Under the pieces are notes generated by a model, which saw only the letters and a list, made by a program, of their open reading frames with translations, did not search any database and had not been told where the DNA came from. Source: Mycolicibacterium chlorophenolicum (GTDB taxonomy: Bacteria; Actinomycetota; Actinomycetes; Mycobacteriales; Mycobacteriaceae). From it: DNA of 64,000 bases. Position 1 is the stretch's first letter; each line of letters starts with the position of its first letter. This document shows, one piece after another, positions 32,427 through 41,119 of this stretch. The position numbers and the translations under genes are program-made. Location of the stretch: NCBI RefSeq assembly GCF_001044235.1, contig NZ_JYNL01000064.1:331782-395781 (forward strand), written 5' to 3'.

Positions 32427-34110
32427 GTCACCGACGACACAGGATGCGGCGCGGCCGCTCGAGTTCTGGCTCGGCGCGCTGGCCGACATCGGGGAAGCCG
32501 TCGGCGGCGACGAACCGGTGGCGGCGGTACTCGACCGGGTGGCGCAGACCGCGTGCACGCTGCTCGACTACGACTTCTGCGCGGTCTTCCTGCCCGATGC
32601 CTCCCGCACGGCGCTGACGATCGTCGGCTCGCACGGGCTGTCCGGCGACTACGTCGACCAGGTCAACGCCGATCGACCCATCCTGCTCGACGTGCGCGGT
32701 GAGCAGGAGGCGCCGACGAGCATCGCCTACCGCACCGGCGAGGTGGTGACCGTCGAGGACATCGACCGCATGCCCCACTTCACGTGGAGCGGCGTCGCGC
32801 ACGAACAGGGCTACCGGGCGCTGATCTCGGTGCCGCTGCGGCGGGCCGGAGCCGTGGTCGGGGCGCTGAACGGTTATCTCGCTCAGCCGCACCGCTTCGA
32901 CCGCGCCGAGATCGGGCTGGTGAGCACACTCGCCACCCAGGTCGCCATCGCGCTCGGCACGGCTCAGCTGCGCGCCACCGAACAGGCCACCATCCGGGAA
33001 CTGCAACGCGCCGAGGAGGTGCACACCCTGCTCACGGCGACCGCGCTGCGCGGGGAGGGCGTGGCCGGCGTCGCGTCGGCGCTGGCCGAGCTGCTCGACC
33101 GCCCGGTCCGCATCTCCGACGTCTACGCCGAGCAGCTCGCCGCCGCGCGCTGGCCCGCGGATGCGGCAGTCGAAACCCACGACACCACGGTGACCGACGT
33201 GATCCTCGACGGCGCCGCCGTCGCGCGGATCCACGTACTCGCCGCCGACGCCGAGCTCTCCGGCCTCGACGTCCGGGCGATGGAGCACGCCGCGGTGGTC
33301 ACCGCGCTGGAACTGCTGCGTGCCCGCACAGCCGCCGAAGTCGAACAGCGCCTTCGTGGTTCGCTGGTGGCCGATCTGCTCGGCTCCGACGCGGCCGGCA
33401 TGCCGCTGTTCCTGGAGCGGGCCCGCCGGCTCGGCTGGGACCTGACGGGCGGGCAGACGCTGATCGCGCTGCGCGCCAGGGACAGTGAGCGTCTTCTGAG
33501 CGCCGCGGACAGGTTCTTCGCCCGCGCCGCACCGCGGCCGCTGTCCGCGGCGCACCGGGGAGACCTGGTCCTGATCTGGCCCGCCGCCGCGAAGACCACG
33601 GGCTTCTCCGGTCACGCCGTCGAGATCGCCCGGCGCCTGGTCGATCACCTCACCGGCACCGGCGTCGTCGAGCACGCTCACGCCGCGGTGTCGGCGGAGG
33701 TGAGCGCCGACGAACTCCCCGCGACGTACCGGACCCTGCGCGGCGCACTGGATCTGGCCGGCGACCGCGCTGCGTCGACGGTGATCGACCTGACCGACAT
33801 CACGATCGATCACCTGCTGCTCGAGCTCGGTGACCCGCAGCGGCTTCGGCAGTTCGCGATGTCGGTGCTCGGCCGGGCCGCCGAGTACGACCGCAACCGC
33901 TCGACCGAGCTGCTCGACACCGCGCGGGTGGTGCTCGACACGGGGCTGGACCGGCGGGCCGCCGCGGCCCGGCTGCACCTGCATCCCAACACCGTGGCCC
34001 AGCGGATGCGCCGGCTCGAAGAGCTGACCGGCCTGCAGCTGTCCCGGCCCGCCGACCTGCTGCAGCTCACCTCGGCGCTGACGGTCGCCCGGATCGCCGC
34101 CCTGGGCTGA
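32425..34110 (+). CDS. GAF-domain PucR-family transcriptional regulator
   Basis: A 561-residue regulator. Residues ~10-185 form a GAF sensor domain (LDRVAQTACTLLDYDFCAVF, GYRALISVPLRRAGAVVGAL, LVSTLATQVAIALGTAQL). The middle is the GGDEF-like CdaR/PucR domain (LRGSLVADLLGSD, ATYRTLRGALDLA). The C-terminal helix-turn-helix of the HTH_30 type is LDRRAAAARLHLHPNTVAQR followed by MRRLEELTGL. PucR-type proteins activate genes for purine or aromatic catabolism when an intermediate is present. It is divergent from the importer/monooxygenase operon and almost certainly regulates it. Confidence 0.83.
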   Translation: MSPTTQDAARPLEFWLGALADIGEAVGGDEPVAAVLDRVAQTACTLLDYDFCAVFLPDASRTALTIVGSHGLSGDYVDQVNADRPILLDVRGEQEAPTSIAYRTGEVVTVEDIDRMPHFTWSGVAHEQGYRALISVPLRRAGAVVGALNGYLAQPHRFDRAEIGLVSTLATQVAIALGTAQLRATEQATIRELQRAEEVHTLLTATALRGEGVAGVASALAELLDRPVRISDVYAEQLAAARWPADAAVETHDTTVTDVILDGAAVARIHVLAADAELSGLDVRAMEHAAVVTALELLRARTAAEVEQRLRGSLVADLLGSDAAGMPLFLERARRLGWDLTGGQTLIALRARDSERLLSAADRFFARAAPRPLSAAHRGDLVLIWPAAAKTTGFSGHAVEIARRLVDHLTGTGVVEHAHAAVSAEVSADELPATYRTLRGALDLAGDRAASTVIDLTDITIDHLLLELGDPQRLRQFAMSVLGRAAEYDRNRSTELLDTARVVLDTGLDRRAAAARLHLHPNTVAQRMRRLEELTGLQLSRPADLLQLTSALTVARIAALG

Positions 34111-34125
34111 CCACCTGCGCGCCGG

Positions 34126-37100
34126 TCAGCGGGAGAGGGCGTCGATGGCGCGGTGGATCCTCTGCTCGCTGACCGGGCGCGGGGTGCCGAGCTGCTGGGC
34201 CCACAGGCTCACCCGCAATTCCTCGATCATCCACGCGATGTCGCGCACGTCGTCGGCCGCGGCGCGCGCGGGTGACAGCGCGGAGACGACGTCGTCGTAG
34301 GCGTCGCGGACGGCAGCCACTCGGTCCATCCGCTCCCGGTCGGCGCCCAGCCCGTGCGGTAACCGCTCCAGCCGCCGGTTCACCGCGATCAGGTAGCGGG
34401 TCAGGTCGGCCAGCCGTGACGCTCCGGCCGCGGCCACGAAACCGGGAGGCACCAGACGGGCGAGCTGGTCGCGGATGTCGGCGATCGCGGCGGCCTGCGC
34501 CGCGGTGGGGGTGTCGGGCAGGGCGAGCTGCACGTCGTGCAGCGCGGCGATCACCTTCCCGGCGCGCCGCAGCACGTCGAGGGTGGTGGGCACCAGCGCC
34601 TCGGCCGCCCGTGCCCGGGCCTGCTCGAATTCCGCACGGCGCCAGACCGTTTGAGGCACCAGCACCTGCATCGCGGCGTCGGCGCAATCGTCGACCAGCG
34701 CCGTCAGCGATCCGTCTGGATTGCTGCCCAGCGTGAGCCGGGTCCGGGTGTCGAGCGCCTTCTCCACGGCCTTGGTCACCGACGGGCCGGCCAGGCGCAC
34801 CAGCCGCCGCGTCCCCGCCGGCGCCGCGACCGCCTGTTCGGCCTCGGTGGGAAAGACCTTCACCGACACCGACGTCCGGTCGTCAACCAGCGCCGGGTAC
34901 CCCCGCACCGTGTGCCCGGACGCGCCCTGCCGCTCGACCACCCGCGGCAGTTCGTCGATGTCGGGCCAGGTACGCAACCCGCTGCGTTCCAGGTCCCCGG
35001 CAGCGGCGGCGACGGCGTCGCGGGCCGGTGCCGCGAGCGTGCGCTGCAGCGCACCGAGATCCTTCCCGCGCGCGACGACCGCACCGTCGCCGCCCTCGAC
35101 CGCGAACGTCACCCGCAGGTGCGGCGGGATCTTCTCCAGATCGAACGCGTCGATCGGCACCAGAATGCCGGTGCGCCTGCGCAATTCCCGCTGCACCGCA
35201 TCGAGCAGCGGCCCGCTGTCGGGGGTGATCGAGGCCAGCAGTGCCCGCGCGGTGTCCGGCGCGGGCACGAAGTTGCGGCGCAGATCCTTGGGCAGTGACC
35301 GGATCAGCGCGGTGAGCAGTTCCTCCCGCAGCGCGGGCACCTGCCAGGCGAAATCGTCGCCGCCGAGGCGGGCCAGCACGTCGACGGGGACGTGCACCGT
35401 GACACCGTCGTCGTCGGCGCCCGGGTCGTAGCGGTAGCTGAGCGGCAGCGCGAGGTCGCCGGCCTCCCAGGCGTCGGGCTGCTCGGCGCCGGAGTCGTTG
35501 CGCAGCAGATCATCCCGCGTCATGGTCAAAAGGTCGGGCGTGCGGTGCCGCTGCTTGCGCCACCACCCGTCGAAGTGGCGGGCCGACACCACGTCGGCGG
35601 GGATCCTGGCGTCGTAGAACGCGAAGATCTCGTCGTCGCCGACGAGCAGATCGCGGCGGCGGGCCCGCTCCTCGAGTTCGGCCAGTTCGCCGCGCAGCCG
35701 GGCGTTGTCGGCGAAGAAGTGGTGCCGGGTGCGCCAGTCCTGCTCCACCAGGGCGTGCCGGATGAACAGTTCCCGCGCGACCGGAGGGTCGATCTGGGCG
35801 TACCCGACCCGGCGCCGGGCCACCAGCGGCAGCCCGTAGAGCGTCACCCGCTCGTAGGCCATCACCGCGCCGCGCTCGGCATCCCAGTGCGGCTCACTGT
35901 GACTGCGCTGCACCAGATGTCCGGCCACCCGTTCGACGGTCTCCGGGTCGATGCGCGCGGCGGTCCTGCCGTAGAGCCGGCTGGTCTCGACGAGGTCGGC
36001 CACCACCACCCAGCGCGGCGGCCGGCGGGTCAGCACCGAACCGGGCGCCAGCACGAAGCGGGCGTTGCGCGCGCCCTGGAACTCCCGGGAGTCACGTCCC
36101 TTCGTTTCGTCGCGCATCCCGACGTGTGACAGCAGCCCGGCCGTCAGAGCCGCGTGCACGCGGGCCGCGTCGGCCGGCTCGTCGGACTCGGTGATGCCCA
36201 GGTCGCGGCAGATGGACCGCAGCTGCCCGACCAGGTCCTGCCACTCCCGGATCCGCAGGTAGTGCAGGAACTCTTCGCGGCACATCCGTCGAAAGGAGCT
36301 GCCGGAGCGCTCTTTTCGCTGCTCACCCAGATACCGCCACAGGTTCAGGAACGACACGAAATCGGAGTGCTCGTCGGCGAACCGCGCGTGCTTCTGACGG
36401 GCCGCCTCCTCCTTGTCGGTGGGCCGTTCACGCGGATCGGGGATCGACAGCGCCGCGGCGAGCACCAGCATCTCGCGCACACAGCCCTCGGTCTCGGCCT
36501 GCAGGATCATCCGGCCCAGCCGCGGGTCGACCGGGATCTGGGCGAGCCGGCGGCCCAGCGGGGTCAACTCACCGTCGGTGAACGCACCCAGTTCGGTCAG
36601 CAGCGCGATGCCGTCGCGGATGCTGCGCGCGTCGGGCGGGTCGAGGAACCCGAATCCCTCGATGTCGCCGAAGCCGAGCGCAGCCATCTGCAGGATCACC
36701 GCGGCGAGGTTGGTGCGCAGGATCTCCGGATCGGTGTAGCGGGGCCGCGAGGCGAAATCCTCTTCGGAGTACAGCCGGATGCACACCCCCGGCGCGGTAC
36801 GCCCCGAGCGGCCGGCGCGCTGCGCGGCCGACGCCTGGGAGATCGGTTCGATGGGCAGCCGCTGCACCTTGGTGCGGCGGCTGTAGCGGGAGATCCGCGC
36901 GGTACCCGGGTCGACGACGTAGCGGATGCCGGGCACGGTCAGCGACGTCTCGGCGACGTTGGTGGCCAGCACGACGCGCCGCCGGGAACGGCTGGGAGAG
37001 AACACCTTCTGCTGTTCGGCGGTGGGCAGCCGCGCGTACAGCGGCAGCACCTCGGTCTGCTCGCCCAGGTCGGCCCGCAGGGCCTCGGCGGTATCGCGGA

Positions 37101-38046
37101 TCTCGCGTTCGCCCGACAGGAACACCAGCACGTCGCCGGGCGGTTCGGCGGCGAGTTCGTGCACGGCGTCGACGATCGCCTCCGTCGGGTCGCGCAGTTC
37201 GGTGCGGACCACCTCGTGGTCGGGGTCGTCCGGATCCCCAGACCCATCACGGCCGTCGGTCACCACCGGCACTTCCAAAGGGCGGTAACGGATTTCGACG
37301 GGATAGGTGCGGCCGCTCACCTCGAGGATGGGCGCCCCACCGAAATGGGCCGCGAACCGCTGCGGCTCGATGGTCGCGGAGGTGACGATCACCTTCAGGT
37401 CGGGCCGGCGCGGCAGCAGCTGGCGCAGATAGCCCAGCAGGAAGTCGATGTTCAGGCTGCGCTCGTGGGCCTCGTCGATGATCAGCGTGTCGTAGCGCAG
37501 CAACCGGCGGTCGCGCTGGATGTCGGCGAGCAGGATGCCGTCGGTCATCAGCTTGACCAGCGTGCGATCGCTCGCCTGATCGGTGAACCGCACGGTGTAG
37601 CCCACCGCCTCCCCCAGCGGGGTGCCCAGTTCGTCGGCGATGCGCTGGGCGACCGTGCGCGCGGCCAGCCGGCGAGGCTGGGTGTGACCGATCGTGCCGC
37701 GGATGCCGCGGCCCAGTTCCAGACAGATCTTCGGCAGCTGCGTGGTCTTGCCCGAGCCGGTCTCCCCCGCCACGATCACCACCTGATGGGCGGCGATCGC
37801 GGCCGCGATGTCGTCGCGCCGCTCGCTGACCGGCAGATCCGGATAACTGATGGCCGGCACCGCGGCCTCCCGGGTGGCGACCAGCGCCTCGGCGGTCGCG
37901 AACTGCCGGGTCAGCCGCTCGAGCTTGGCGGCGTCGGGCGAGCGCACCGTGCGCAGCGTGCGGCCCAGCCGCGCCGCGTCGCGGATCGTCAGGCCGTCCA
38001 GCCGTGCGCGCAGCGCACGCACCTCGGCGGAGGTCGAATCGGGCAT
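34126..38046 (-). CDS. hrpA: ATP-dependent DEAH-box RNA helicase HrpA
   Basis: A 1306-residue DEAH/RHA helicase, the normal length for HrpA. Walker A is GETGSGKTTQ (about residues 94-103), followed by the DEAH box in IIDEAHERSL and SAT in VIVTSATIEPQ. Helicase C has the motif QRAGRSGRTAPG, after which come the HA2/OB-fold regions and a long DUF3418-type C-terminal part. It remodels RNA in the cytoplasm. ATG at 38046 lies one base from the VOC gene stop, so the two may be co-transcribed. It is convergent with the PucR gene, with 15 bases between stops. Confidence 0.92.
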   Translation of the reverse strand: MPDSTSAEVRALRARLDGLTIRDAARLGRTLRTVRSPDAAKLERLTRQFATAEALVATREAAVPAISYPDLPVSERRDDIAAAIAAHQVVIVAGETGSGKTTQLPKICLELGRGIRGTIGHTQPRRLAARTVAQRIADELGTPLGEAVGYTVRFTDQASDRTLVKLMTDGILLADIQRDRRLLRYDTLIIDEAHERSLNIDFLLGYLRQLLPRRPDLKVIVTSATIEPQRFAAHFGGAPILEVSGRTYPVEIRYRPLEVPVVTDGRDGSGDPDDPDHEVVRTELRDPTEAIVDAVHELAAEPPGDVLVFLSGEREIRDTAEALRADLGEQTEVLPLYARLPTAEQQKVFSPSRSRRRVVLATNVAETSLTVPGIRYVVDPGTARISRYSRRTKVQRLPIEPISQASAAQRAGRSGRTAPGVCIRLYSEEDFASRPRYTDPEILRTNLAAVILQMAALGFGDIEGFGFLDPPDARSIRDGIALLTELGAFTDGELTPLGRRLAQIPVDPRLGRMILQAETEGCVREMLVLAAALSIPDPRERPTDKEEAARQKHARFADEHSDFVSFLNLWRYLGEQRKERSGSSFRRMCREEFLHYLRIREWQDLVGQLRSICRDLGITESDEPADAARVHAALTAGLLSHVGMRDETKGRDSREFQGARNARFVLAPGSVLTRRPPRWVVVADLVETSRLYGRTAARIDPETVERVAGHLVQRSHSEPHWDAERGAVMAYERVTLYGLPLVARRRVGYAQIDPPVARELFIRHALVEQDWRTRHHFFADNARLRGELAELEERARRRDLLVGDDEIFAFYDARIPADVVSARHFDGWWRKQRHRTPDLLTMTRDDLLRNDSGAEQPDAWEAGDLALPLSYRYDPGADDDGVTVHVPVDVLARLGGDDFAWQVPALREELLTALIRSLPKDLRRNFVPAPDTARALLASITPDSGPLLDAVQRELRRRTGILVPIDAFDLEKIPPHLRVTFAVEGGDGAVVARGKDLGALQRTLAAPARDAVAAAAGDLERSGLRTWPDIDELPRVVERQGASGHTVRGYPALVDDRTSVSVKVFPTEAEQAVAAPAGTRRLVRLAGPSVTKAVEKALDTRTRLTLGSNPDGSLTALVDDCADAAMQVLVPQTVWRRAEFEQARARAAEALVPTTLDVLRRAGKVIAALHDVQLALPDTPTAAQAAAIADIRDQLARLVPPGFVAAAGASRLADLTRYLIAVNRRLERLPHGLGADRERMDRVAAVRDAYDDVVSALSPARAAADDVRDIAWMIEELRVSLWAQQLGTPRPVSEQRIHRAIDALSR

Positions 38047-38047
38047 G

Positions 38048-38437
38048 TCAGGCGGCGCCCACCGTCGTCAGACAGAACGGGTGGCCGGCCGGGTCGAGCA
38101 TCACCCGCCACAGCGCGGGCTGCGGCTGCTCCGGGGCCTGGCGCGCGCCGAGCCCTTCGGCGGCCGCCACGGCCCGGTCCAGGTCGTCGACCGACACATC
38201 GAGGTGCATCTGCTGCGGGCGGTCCCCCGCGGGCCACGTCGGCGCCACGTAGGGATCGACCCGCATCAACGCCAGGATCGCCGCGCCGTCAGTGATCGCG
38301 ACGACGCCGCCGTCGGGCGTCTCGACGACGCGCCGCATGCCGAGCAGCGCGGCGTAGAAGTCCGCGAGCTCAGCCGGATTCGGGCAGTCGATCGAGGTTG
38401 CGCCCAACCTGCCGACCGGGAGATGCGCCGAGGTCAT
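38048..38437 (-). CDS. VOC-superfamily protein
   Basis: A 129-residue vicinal-oxygen-chelate-fold protein. The first module is RLGATSIDCPNPAELADFYA, and the ending VMLDPAGHPFCLT matches the DPxGHxF(C/E) motif of actinobacterial VOC proteins that lack the final glutamate. Function unknown, probably a small-molecule-binding protein or lyase. ATG at 38437 lies 68 bases inside the preceding membrane-protein gene. A TTG at about residue 11 (LGATS) would shorten the overlap. Confidence 0.7.
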   Translation of the reverse strand: MTSAHLPVGRLGATSIDCPNPAELADFYAALLGMRRVVETPDGGVVAITDGAAILALMRVDPYVAPTWPAGDRPQQMHLDVSVDDLDRAVAAAEGLGARQAPEQPQPALWRVMLDPAGHPFCLTTVGAA

Positions 38438-38831
38438 GGGGTCCACTCTGGCACGCTGCGCCGACGGTCGGCGCGAGCGCTCGGGTACGCAGGAACAGCA
38501 CGGCCGCGGCGAGCGCGACCTCGAGCACCGCCACGACCGTGGCCGGATGCAGGGAGGCGGCGCCGGCCGCCCCGAGACCGCCATGGTGGTGACCGGCCGG
38601 CATCGGCAGGTGCGCACCGATCATCGCCAGATTCATCACCGCGACCAGCACCCACGCCCGCACGGTGTCGCGGGTCAGCAGCTCGTAGGCGCAGAACAGG
38701 CATCCGGCGACCATCGCCACGGTCAGCGCGGCCAGCCACGGGCTCGTCACTCCGGGCAGGGAACCGCCGTGCAGCACAGCCGAACCCACGGCCAGCAGCG
38801 CGGCGGCCCAGGCGACGATCGGCCTGCTCAT
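38370..38831 (-). CDS. Small polytopic membrane protein of unknown function
   Basis: A 153-residue protein with four hydrophobic segments (starting VAWAAALLAVGSAVLHG, then WLAALTVAMVAGCLFCAYEL). A His-rich loop (GHHHGG) follows the third. The last ~35 residues are hydrophilic and lie over the start of the downstream VOC gene. The HHH loop could bind a metal, but no family is recognised. ATG at 38831 is a good start. It is in one minus-strand series with VOC and hrpA. Confidence 0.55.
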   Translation of the reverse strand: MSRPIVAWAAALLAVGSAVLHGGSLPGVTSPWLAALTVAMVAGCLFCAYELLTRDTVRAWVLVAVMNLAMIGAHLPMPAGHHHGGLGAAGAASLHPATVVAVLEVALAAAVLFLRTRALAPTVGAACQSGPHDLGASPGRQVGRNLDRLPESG

Positions 38832-38873
38832 ACCCCAGTAGACCGCACCGGGGCCGAAAACTCAGCGCGAACG

Positions 38874-39767
38874 TCAGCCGCGGTCGGGCGCCCAGTGCGC
38901 CAGCATCTCGGCGAAGGTCTGGAACGCCGGGGTGTTGACGCCGTAGGTCGCCTCGAAGTGCACGCTCAACGGGAATCCGAGCTCCCCGACCCCGTCGACC
39001 ACCCGCTTGTACAGGTCGACCATCAGCTTGCGGCGTTCCACCGGTTCCGCACCGGCCAGCCTCTTCACGAAGTCCTGTTCGGCGGCGACGGCGGCGTTGC
39101 CCGGATCCTGGATCAGCCAGTTGATCAGACCGACCTGGGTCTCCACGGCGGGCACGAAACCGAACGACAGCAGGATCTCGGGCCGGTGCTCGGTGGTCGC
39201 GGCGAACTGGGTGAGGAAGTCGACGATCGTGTCGGAGTACAGCAGCTGCGTCATGCCGTAGGTGGCGCCGCGGTCACACTTGAAGGTGAAACGGCCCTGC
39301 TCGCCCTCACGGGTCGGGATGAGGATGACGCCGCGGTTGGCGACGACCTCGTCGAACATCGTCAACGCGTCGGTGGGCGCCACGCCGGAGCCTTCACCGT
39401 CGTTCAGCGTACGGGGCACACCGACGAATGCGATGCCGTCGAAACCGCTGCCGCCGAGTTCGGTCAGCCGGGCCCGCAGCGTCGGTTCGTCCATGAACGC
39501 GGTCACCTGGGTGCACAACCCCCGGACACCGGGCAGCTCCGGCTGGATCATCTTCCAGAACTCCAGCACGTCGAGCTTCGGCTTCATCTCGAGCGGACGA
39601 TCGTCGTCCTCCTCGATCATCCCGGGGATCATCACGTGCCGGACCCGGCCGCCGACCCCCGCCTCCGCCGAACACCGCAGCACCTTCTCGGCGTCCTCGA
39701 GGGCCTGCTCACGTCCCCGGTCGACGTTCGGCGGCACCAACTCGAGAGCGATGGTGTTCAGGCTCAC
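38874..39767 (-). CDS. Methylenetetrahydrofolate reductase, mycobacterial type
   Basis: A 297-residue TIM-barrel enzyme expected to reduce 5,10-methylene-THF to 5-methyl-THF for methionine synthesis. It begins SLNTIALELVPPNVDRG and includes GRVRHVMIPGMIEEDDDRP, then MKPKLDVLEFWKMIQPELPG. From memory these match the short Rv2172c-like MTHFR proteins of mycobacteria, which differ from the classical MetF. GTG at 39767 is preferred because the conserved segment begins there; an upstream ATG at 39782 would add five residues. It is a single gene with about 180 bases before the divergent lipoprotein gene. Confidence 0.75.
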   Translation of the reverse strand: MSLNTIALELVPPNVDRGREQALEDAEKVLRCSAEAGVGGRVRHVMIPGMIEEDDDRPLEMKPKLDVLEFWKMIQPELPGVRGLCTQVTAFMDEPTLRARLTELGGSGFDGIAFVGVPRTLNDGEGSGVAPTDALTMFDEVVANRGVILIPTREGEQGRFTFKCDRGATYGMTQLLYSDTIVDFLTQFAATTEHRPEILLSFGFVPAVETQVGLINWLIQDPGNAAVAAEQDFVKRLAGAEPVERRKLMVDLYKRVVDGVGELGFPLSVHFEATYGVNTPAFQTFAEMLAHWAPDRG

Positions 39768-39949
39768 AGCGTTGCTCCACATCTACAGATCACAGGTCCC
39801 GGCGGCCGGCCGACGCAGCTCGTCAGCCCGCGATTCCCCCACCGCCGGCGAGCAATCACCATACCGAGCCACCCCCGGTCGAGCGCGCCGCGCACCACCC
39901 CGCGGCCCACCGCCGCCGCGTTTTCCGCTTACATGGAGCCCAGATCCCT
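39768..39949. other. Divergent intergenic region upstream of MTHFR and a lipoprotein gene
   Basis: About 180 bases. I looked for a cobalamin or SAM riboswitch core upstream of the MTHFR gene and saw none. No strong hairpin or palindrome is evident. Both promoters must lie here. Confidence 0.35.
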
Positions 39950-41110
39950 ATGAGAAATCCGTCCCGTCACCCTGTCACCGTCGCTGTCACCCTCGTGCTG
40001 CTCGGGCTCGTCGCCGTCCTGGCCGCGGCCTGCACCGGGCTCCAGTCGCCACCGGGGTCGACCACGACGTCGGGAACCTCGGGCACCAAGCCGTCGTCGC
40101 CGTTCGACCCCACCACCACCGCACCGCCCCCGGGGCTGGCCGGTCCGTTGCTGGCGTACCGCGCCGCCGACGAGATCGGCGTCGTCGAGGGCACGAGCGT
40201 GATCGCGACCGCGTCGGGCGCGTTCACCCCGTCCAACGATCTGCTCAGCACCGAGGACGGCCGCTTCGTGTTCGCGCGGACCGTCGACAACCAGTTGGCG
40301 ACCATCGACGTGCGCAACCGGCGCGGCGCCACCCGCCAGATTCCGGTGGGGCCCGCGCTGGGCACCGCCGGCGGTAGCGCGATCGTGTGGTGGGAGCAAC
40401 CCAACCGGTTGATGCGGCTCGACCTGTCCGATGCCGCGGCGACGCCGCAGGTGATGCAGACCGTCGACCTGCCGCCGGTGCCGCAGGCCGGCGACCCTCG
40501 GCTGATCGTGGCGCGCGGCGGCACCGCGGTCCTCGCGCGGGTCGAGGGGGCGCCCACGCCGTTCGGCGGCCCGGACACGCTGTACGCCGTGCGCGGCCCG
40601 GGGGCGCCGACCTCGCTGGGGCAGGCCGACGCCAACAGCCCGGTGGCGGTGGCGCGGCTGAGCCCGGACGGCGCCGCCCTGGCCTACGCGCTGTACCGCG
40701 CCACCGGGGATGCGTGCGGCACCGCGGCGGTCGTGCAGTCCGACGCCGACGGCAACCAGCAGACCTTCGACGTCGCCGGCGCCGACCCCACCGCGGGCTC
40801 CCGGATCACCAAGCTCTGGTGGCCGAACGAGGGCGCACCGAAGCTCAGCCTCACGACGTGGCGGTGCGGGCAGCCGCAACTCGATCCTCCGGTCGTCTGG
40901 CAGCTCGCCGGGCAGCAGATCGCACAGGTCTCACCACCCACGTCGGCGCTGCAGACCGCCGAGGTCACGCCCGGGCAGCGGGCGCTGATCCTGCCGCACA
41001 GCGACGGCTACACCGAGCCGGCGGGCGCGCTGGTGTTCGAGGAGAGTGCGCGCCGCATCCCGATCAAGGACGACGTCGACGCCATCGCCGTCATCGAACC
41101 CTCTCCGTAG
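39950..41110 (+). CDS. Lipoprotein with TolB-like beta-propeller appearance
   Basis: A 386-residue exported lipoprotein. The lipobox is VLAAAC (Cys28), followed by a Ser/Thr/Pro-rich linker of about 30 residues. The body is built from repeated strands such as LLAYRAADEIGVVEG, RFVFARTVDNQLATIDV and ARLSPDGAALAYALY, the last being typical of TolB/WD40-like blades. It should sit on the outer face of the membrane. The role is unknown. ATG at 39950 gives a normal signal peptide. The SelO gene begins 9 bases after its stop, probably from its own promoter. Confidence 0.7.
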   Translation: MRNPSRHPVTVAVTLVLLGLVAVLAAACTGLQSPPGSTTTSGTSGTKPSSPFDPTTTAPPPGLAGPLLAYRAADEIGVVEGTSVIATASGAFTPSNDLLSTEDGRFVFARTVDNQLATIDVRNRRGATRQIPVGPALGTAGGSAIVWWEQPNRLMRLDLSDAAATPQVMQTVDLPPVPQAGDPRLIVARGGTAVLARVEGAPTPFGGPDTLYAVRGPGAPTSLGQADANSPVAVARLSPDGAALAYALYRATGDACGTAAVVQSDADGNQQTFDVAGADPTAGSRITKLWWPNEGAPKLSLTTWRCGQPQLDPPVVWQLAGQQIAQVSPPTSALQTAEVTPGQRALILPHSDGYTEPAGALVFEESARRIPIKDDVDAIAVIEPSP

Positions 41111-41113
41111 GCT
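41108..41113 (+). promoter_or_regulatory. -10 box for leaderless SelO transcript
   Basis: TAGGCT at 41108-41113 overlaps the previous stop codon and lies six bases before the ATG at 41120, the spacing expected for a leaderless transcript. Confidence 0.4.
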
Positions 41114-41119
41114 GAACAG

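Noticed and set aside
36154..38295. Long open frame (713 codons) antisense to hrpA
   Set aside because: It mirrors the helicase gene, is rich in Arg, His, Gly and Gln as expected for an antisense reading of GC-rich DNA, and has no recognisable domain.
39768..39949. Possible cobalamin or SAM riboswitch upstream of the MTHFR gene
   Set aside because: No conserved riboswitch core or strong stem was found on the relevant strand.
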